Source: a bacterium | GTDB taxonomy: Bacteria > Krumholzibacteriota > Krumholzibacteriia > LZORAL124-64-63 | Reading direction: 5' to 3' | Assembly: GCA_024223715.1 (NCBI GenBank) | Contig: JAAEOA010000047.1 | Coordinates: 1-64,000, forward strand | Length of the DNA stretch: 64,000 bases | Shown: positions 59,287 through 64,000 of the stretch, piece after piece | Layout: each line of letters starts with the position of its first letter | Numbering within the stretch: position 1 is the first letter of the stretch | Translations under genes and position numbers: made by a program | Notes under the pieces: generated by a model | What the model saw: only the letters and a program-made list of their open reading frames with translations | The model's database searches: none | What the model was told of the DNA's origin: nothing

Positions 59287-59400
59287 ATTCCATTTGATCA
59301 ACATCATCTACTGAATGATGACATCATCCCCTGTTCCCAGCTATACAAGATTCAACCTGTCAAAACAGTCGGGCAAGTACACAATCCCCAAATGGGCTGT

Positions 59401-59760
59401 TTATTTCATACAATCACAAAACGGTTCACCGGGTCGGTCTCCATCTTTGTTTTCATTGTCTTTTTCACTCGGCGGGTCGTAGAATTCCACCCTGAATTTA
59501 ACTGGGCCATTTACCACCACATGATGAAATCTTTCTGGAAAAATCACAACAGGATGATTCGGGTCACCATCTATTACGTTGTCTTTGTCATCTTCCCAAA
59601 CGAATTGTAAGGCTCCCTCTTCAACAACAACCAGGCCATATTTCCCCTTGGGAGCGAGGTGATTTTTCAAAATTCCTTTTACAACTGTAACTTCGGTCAT
59701 GCTTGGGGTTGACCCTGTAAGAGTGGCACCAATTGGCAGTTCTTCATTTTGAAAGTTCAT
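59401..59760 (-). CDS. DUF1971/TehB-like cupin protein
   Basis: PIGATLTGSTPSMTEVTVVKGILKNHLAPKGKYGLVVVEEGALQFVWEDD..PVVIFPERFHHVVVNGPVKFRVEFYD. Confidence 0.8.
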   Translation of the reverse strand: MNFQNEELPIGATLTGSTPSMTEVTVVKGILKNHLAPKGKYGLVVVEEGALQFVWEDDKDNVIDGDPNHPVVIFPERFHHVVVNGPVKFRVEFYDPPSEKDNENKDGDRPGEPFCDCMK

Positions 59761-60200
59761 TTATCCTTCTTTTCAGGTTTAAAATTAAAGTTTTCGATCA
59801 GTTCCTGAGTATTGAAACTGAGCTCGAAAGACCAACATAATTGAAAAAGAAAATCACTGCCACCATTAAACAGTGGGGCCACATCAACCAAAGGGACAAC
59901 AGCCGGTTTCCAGCTTAACCTACCAACTGGGCCTTCTGTTGAATCCGTCGGTATGGGAATAATTTGACTTAACATTTCTGGAGAACAGTCCAAATATTGC
60001 AACAACTGGACCTGATCTCCGTAATCCAAAAACACCTTTGGACACAGATTACAAAACAAAGAGCAAGAATTTGGCTTCCCGGCCAGGACGACCCTAGAAC
60101 TAATTCTTAGAATCGGGGTTGGCAAAAACAGTCCCAACAACCTGTATTCTTGACTTACCCCTTCGCCAAATGAGGGTGGGACTTTCCTTTTGTATTTGCA
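59757..60200 (-). CDS. hypothetical protein containing a dispersed repeat copy
   Basis: open frame (MCKYKRKVPPSFGEG...FKPEKKDK) with ATGA overlap to the cupin start; start codon uncertain. Confidence 0.4.
   Translation of the reverse strand, partial: CKYKRKVPPSFGEGVSQEYRLLGLFLPTPILRISSRVVLAGKPNSCSLFCNLCPKVFLDYGDQVQLLQYLDCSPEMLSQIIPIPTDSTEGPVGRLSWKPAVVPLVDVAPLFNGGSDFLFQLCWSFELSFNTQELIENFNFKPEKKDK
59861..59927 (-). repeat. dispersed repeat copy B
   Basis: GTTGGTAGGTTAAGCTGGAAACCGGCTGTTGTCCCTTTGGTTGATGTGGCCCCACTGTTTAATGGTGG. Confidence 0.6.
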
Positions 60201-60273
60201 CATGAGGTGTCTTTTTTTTTGAAATGTACAGACAAGGTATACAACAAGAACCGGCTGACCATTGGGAGCAGGC

Positions 60274-61509
60274 ATGAAAAAGATAATAATAGTTGTTGTT
60301 TCACTCCTAGTGCTTACAGCAATCGCAGCGATACTAAAAAGACAGGATTATTTTAGTGGGAGCAGCATTTCTTATTCTTTCACAACAACTGAAGACAAAG
60401 CCAAAATTCCTTTCACAATGGTTGGCAATCATATCACCTTCACGGTATCAATAGAAAAATCGGAACCACTAAATATTGTCCTGGACACCGGGATGCCAAT
60501 GCCCAATGAGATAATGTTGTGGAATTCTGAAAAAATTGAAAACCTGCATCTCAACTATTCCGACAAAACAGAACTACAAGGCGCAGGAGGTGATCGAGAA
60601 AAAATCTTTTCTCAAATCGCAAAAAAAATTCCTGTAACCTTAGACGAAATCGAATTTCATGATTTGAATATCATGGTAGTACCCCGGATGGACGCGTTTG
60701 CTGGTCATTTTGATGGCATAATTGGAGCAGCGTTTTTCCGGAATTTTGTAGTGGAAATAAATCACGACGACATGATGATTTACCTTTATGACGAAAACAC
60801 CTTTCTACCAAAATCCCAAAGCGGCGCAATTCCCTTTCAGATGGAAGACCGTTTTCCCAAATGTACTGTCGAACTAGCCGTGGATGATAGAATTATTTCA
60901 ACAGATCTTGTTATTGATTTGGGCGCGAGCCATGTCCTGTCCCTGAACACGGAGAACCTGGATGATTTTCAATTGCCCGACAAGACAATAAAAACAGCTT
61001 TAGGAAAAGGACTCAGTGGAGTTATTTACGGGAATATTGGACGAGTTGAGAAAATCAACGTGGGTGGCTTCGTTTTTGAAAACATTGTTGCAAGGTTCCC
61101 TGCTCCTGATCAACAACGGAAAATGAGTAAGGTCGAAAAGAATGGAAACCTTGGAAACGGTTTCTTCAGTCGGTTTAATGTCACGTTTGATTATTCAAAC
61201 AAAGTGCTGTATTTGGAACCAAATCAGGGACATGGCGACCCCTTCGAATTTGATATGAGTGGTATTCGGATAAAAGTGCGTGAAGCTGGAACATTTTTGG
61301 TAACCGAAGTAATTGAAAATAGTCCCGCTGCGTTGGCAGGTCTCGAACAGGACGATGTTATCGTCAGAATTAACGACAATTCAACTTCAGAATTGACAAA
61401 AGTTGAGTTTTTTCAAATGTGCAAAATTGAGGGTGAAACCTTGAACTTTTCAATTCAACGAAGCAATGAACCAATCGAAGTTTCCTTTAAGTTAAAGAGG
61501 CTGATTTAG
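60274..61509 (+). CDS. retropepsin-like aspartyl protease with C-terminal PDZ domain
   Basis: VLDTGMPMPNEIML, LVIDLGASHVLSLN, IGAAFFRNFVVEINHDDMMIYLYD, PDZ GTFLVTEVIENSPAALAGLEQDDVIVRIND. Confidence 0.82.
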   Translation: MKKIIIVVVSLLVLTAIAAILKRQDYFSGSSISYSFTTTEDKAKIPFTMVGNHITFTVSIEKSEPLNIVLDTGMPMPNEIMLWNSEKIENLHLNYSDKTELQGAGGDREKIFSQIAKKIPVTLDEIEFHDLNIMVVPRMDAFAGHFDGIIGAAFFRNFVVEINHDDMMIYLYDENTFLPKSQSGAIPFQMEDRFPKCTVELAVDDRIISTDLVIDLGASHVLSLNTENLDDFQLPDKTIKTALGKGLSGVIYGNIGRVEKINVGGFVFENIVARFPAPDQQRKMSKVEKNGNLGNGFFSRFNVTFDYSNKVLYLEPNQGHGDPFEFDMSGIRIKVREAGTFLVTEVIENSPAALAGLEQDDVIVRINDNSTSELTKVEFFQMCKIEGETLNFSIQRSNEPIEVSFKLKRLI

Positions 61510-61833
61510 GAGCTGAAAAAACAGGCCTACCGCCTGTGCGGCTGGTCTCAAATCGCCTTTTTTTACAGTAGGGCTAACAGTATTAGCACTCAACATGATT
61601 GACCATCCCAAATATTCCATCCAGTGAAAATCCTGGAGTGAAGGCCCATGTTTTAGATTTTTCCCGGATGGAACAAATGGCAGAAACCAAAGCAATGGAG
61701 TTCTGAGGAGGATGTTGGTTTTAGTTTTCCATTTGTTTTCTGGAAATCTTTTCAAATAAACCTCGTCATTGTTGTGTATCCCAATATCTGGTATTTTAGA
61801 TTTTCAGCATTTATCCGATGGGGAGGCAAAGCA

Positions 61834-63873
61834 ATGAAAAAATATTCCCTGGTATTGGTTACTTTTGCTGTTGTAGTCGGCATAATGTATTCTCTATCCA
61901 ACCAAAAAACCGAGTCTGTCACAGGCGATTATTTCTTTGCAATTACCAGCGCCGGTGTTCTCAATGGCTATTCAGTTGTTGATACCTCTTTAACTTTTGA
62001 AAATGGCAAACAGATCCTTTTGCTGGAGCAAAGGGCCTACTCCCAGGGAAAGCTTCTGGGTAGAGAATTTGATAGTAACGTTGAGCTGGTTTACCACATT
62101 GATCCTCAATCCGGCCAATTTATTTTTTGCGAATTTGAAGTGGACAATGGGCAAGGGATATATTCAGCCCAAATAAAAATTGAGGACGAAAAGGCTCATT
62201 GCGAAAGTTCTTTTGGAGTAAAAAATCAGGTGGTTGATTTGCCTGTCGACGTCCTTTTGGAAAACCCACTATTTCATAAAAACATTCTTAAAGATTTTAG
62301 TCAGACAGATTTAAAAGAGAAGGTCTATTCGGCTTTTGATACCACAGACCAAAAGATTCAGGATGTTAAATTTTCATTTGCCGGCCATGAGGAAATAGAA
62401 CTTGCTGGAAGAGAATACAGCACGATCAAGGTAGACAGGGAAAACCTCGAAACTGGAGTTATTATTAGGCTGTGGCTTGATTCAGAATCGGGAATCTGCG
62501 TCAAGATATTGGAAAATGAAGGCCGGGTTATCTATTTGGCTGATAGTTCGCTAGCCAAGGAGGTGGAACGATTCGATTCCGATCCTTACATTTTGACCAA
62601 AACCAACGTTTCCATCGCCGACATTTGCGGAATCAGCTACATGAAGGTGCGAGCCAAACTCAAACCCACCGGAGTTTTGGCAACTCCTGAAAGTCTGAAT
62701 GTACAGGGTCAAAAATTTTCTGGTACTGTTGAGAATAATTTGATTGAAGGAATTTTCGAAATTGAACATTCCCACTATAATGGCCAAAATGCGCCGCCTT
62801 TTCCTCCAATTTACAACAATGATCCGGATCTTGTCGGCTACTTGCAACCAAGTGAAATGACTGAATCAGATTATCCGCCAATAGTGGCCAAGGCTGAAGA
62901 ACTAACCTTAGGCTCTGCAGATTCCTGGGAAGCAGCTTGCCGCTTGAGTAAATGGGTTTCCACCGAAATAGTTTATTCCATTCCAGGTGGCGGAACCGCC
63001 AAAGGAGTTTTTGAGGCGATGGCCGGTGAGTGCGGTGGGCACTCGGTTCTTTTGGCCGCCATGTGCCGGGCAGTGGGTATTCCAGCCCGAATGGTTTGGG
63101 GCGTTACCTATGTGCCCAATAAGGGCGGCATGTTCGGGCAACACGGCTGGAACGAAATATTCATGGGAGAAGCTGGCTGGATACCGGTTGATTCCACGGG
63201 TCCCGAAATTACCTTTGTTGATTCTGGGCATATTCGCTTGGGAACTTTTGATTCTTTTGCGACCTATGCCAATGGTAAGGAATTTGAAATCATCGATTTT
63301 CGATTGGCCGGGGATACTGAAGAATCCTCTGCAGCCGCCACCGTCAAATATGAAGCTTTTCTGGGCGAGTATTCGTCACCGGGAAAAGGCAAACCGGCTA
63401 AAGTGTTCACTGAGGGAGGCAGTCTGGTTTTTGATCTACCAGACAACATTGCTTTGGCTCTGAACGACCCCGATGAAAAAGGGCATTGGTACAGCAAGCT
63501 TGCCCGCCACATTTATCTGACTTTTGACCAAGATGATTCGGGCAAGGTTGTTGAAGCTCAAATACACGAAGTTTATCGATTACCCAAGAAACCGGGACCT
63601 GCTGCTTGGTCTGAAGAAGTACCAGAACAATACCGCGCCTATGTGGGAAATTATTCCTTATTAGAAGCAAATGTTGAATTCGTCATTAGTACTAATGGGC
63701 GGGGCTTGCAAATGTATCACCCTCTGACCAAAACAACTTCCTCGTTGCGGTCGCCCAACGATGAAGGTGGCTGGGTGGCAGATAATAACCGGCACACCAT
63801 TTTTTTTGAACGAGATGACGATGGTTTGGTTTGTGCTATGACTATCGATGGTGTCAGCAGGTATAAGCGGTAG
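61834..63873 (+). CDS. exported transglutaminase-like protease-fold protein
   Basis: GTAKGVFEAMAGECGGHSVLLAAMCRAVGIPARMVWGVTYVPNKGGMFGQHGWNEIFMGEAGWIPVDSTGP (Cys-His-Asp triad pattern). Confidence 0.9.
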   Translation: MKKYSLVLVTFAVVVGIMYSLSNQKTESVTGDYFFAITSAGVLNGYSVVDTSLTFENGKQILLLEQRAYSQGKLLGREFDSNVELVYHIDPQSGQFIFCEFEVDNGQGIYSAQIKIEDEKAHCESSFGVKNQVVDLPVDVLLENPLFHKNILKDFSQTDLKEKVYSAFDTTDQKIQDVKFSFAGHEEIELAGREYSTIKVDRENLETGVIIRLWLDSESGICVKILENEGRVIYLADSSLAKEVERFDSDPYILTKTNVSIADICGISYMKVRAKLKPTGVLATPESLNVQGQKFSGTVENNLIEGIFEIEHSHYNGQNAPPFPPIYNNDPDLVGYLQPSEMTESDYPPIVAKAEELTLGSADSWEAACRLSKWVSTEIVYSIPGGGTAKGVFEAMAGECGGHSVLLAAMCRAVGIPARMVWGVTYVPNKGGMFGQHGWNEIFMGEAGWIPVDSTGPEITFVDSGHIRLGTFDSFATYANGKEFEIIDFRLAGDTEESSAAATVKYEAFLGEYSSPGKGKPAKVFTEGGSLVFDLPDNIALALNDPDEKGHWYSKLARHIYLTFDQDDSGKVVEAQIHEVYRLPKKPGPAAWSEEVPEQYRAYVGNYSLLEANVEFVISTNGRGLQMYHPLTKTTSSLRSPNDEGGWVADNNRHTIFFERDDDGLVCAMTIDGVSRYKR

Positions 63874-64000
63874 TTGAATAGCTGTTGTTTGGAATCCTTT
63901 ATTGCTACTTTTCCTCCCGAGTGAGGATTAACCGAAACCCAATGCTGGATGGTGGCCAGCGAGAAACAACGGAGATGGAATATTCGTGAGGCACATACCA

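Noticed and set aside
1-64000. CRISPR arrays, tRNA or rRNA genes
   Set aside because: No regularly spaced repeats, tRNA-like cloverleaf or rRNA signature recognised by eye; a tRNAscan-SE/Infernal run would be decisive.

Overview
This window is gene-dense and bacterial, with no rRNA, tRNA or CRISPR array recognised by eye. Several proteins end in a C-terminal 'NYPNPFNPSTxIxF.LP...GxxxxxWDGxxxxGxxxxSGVYFY' FlgD-like / type-IX-like sorting domain, which suggests an FCB-group or related lineage (inference). Main content, left to right: three ~1000-aa paralogous secreted proteins (0.4-9.8 kb); a PilT-like ATPase with a duplicated N-terminal domain beside an internally duplicated small protein; a CvfB-like S1 protein; a NarL/TPR-histidine-kinase pair; a CusCBA-type RND metal efflux operon with Cys-rich additions; a hydrolase, an RlmI-like methyltransferase, sorting-domain proteins and two DUF5916-like proteins; a low-density accessory/decay zone at 29.5-35.7 kb (IS1-like transposase, RRM protein, NifX-like and beta-propeller remnants, orphan PAS); a PPDK-like protein; a chemoreceptor; a tetraheme cytochrome with a sorting domain; TetR plus an Lnt-like protein; and a tightly coupled operon at 52.1-58.9 kb. 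That operon encodes a PqqD-like protein, ATP-grasp, a LysA-like PLP decarboxylase, a urea-transporter/M23-peptidase fusion, a TPR/YaiO-like barrel and a TPR protein, and is my best candidate for an undescribed system. I also found a ~50-65 bp dispersed repeat in three copies (30.9, 48.4 and 59.9 kb) and a 27-bp near-perfect inverted repeat (48991-49131). All family calls come from reading the translations; no database search was run.
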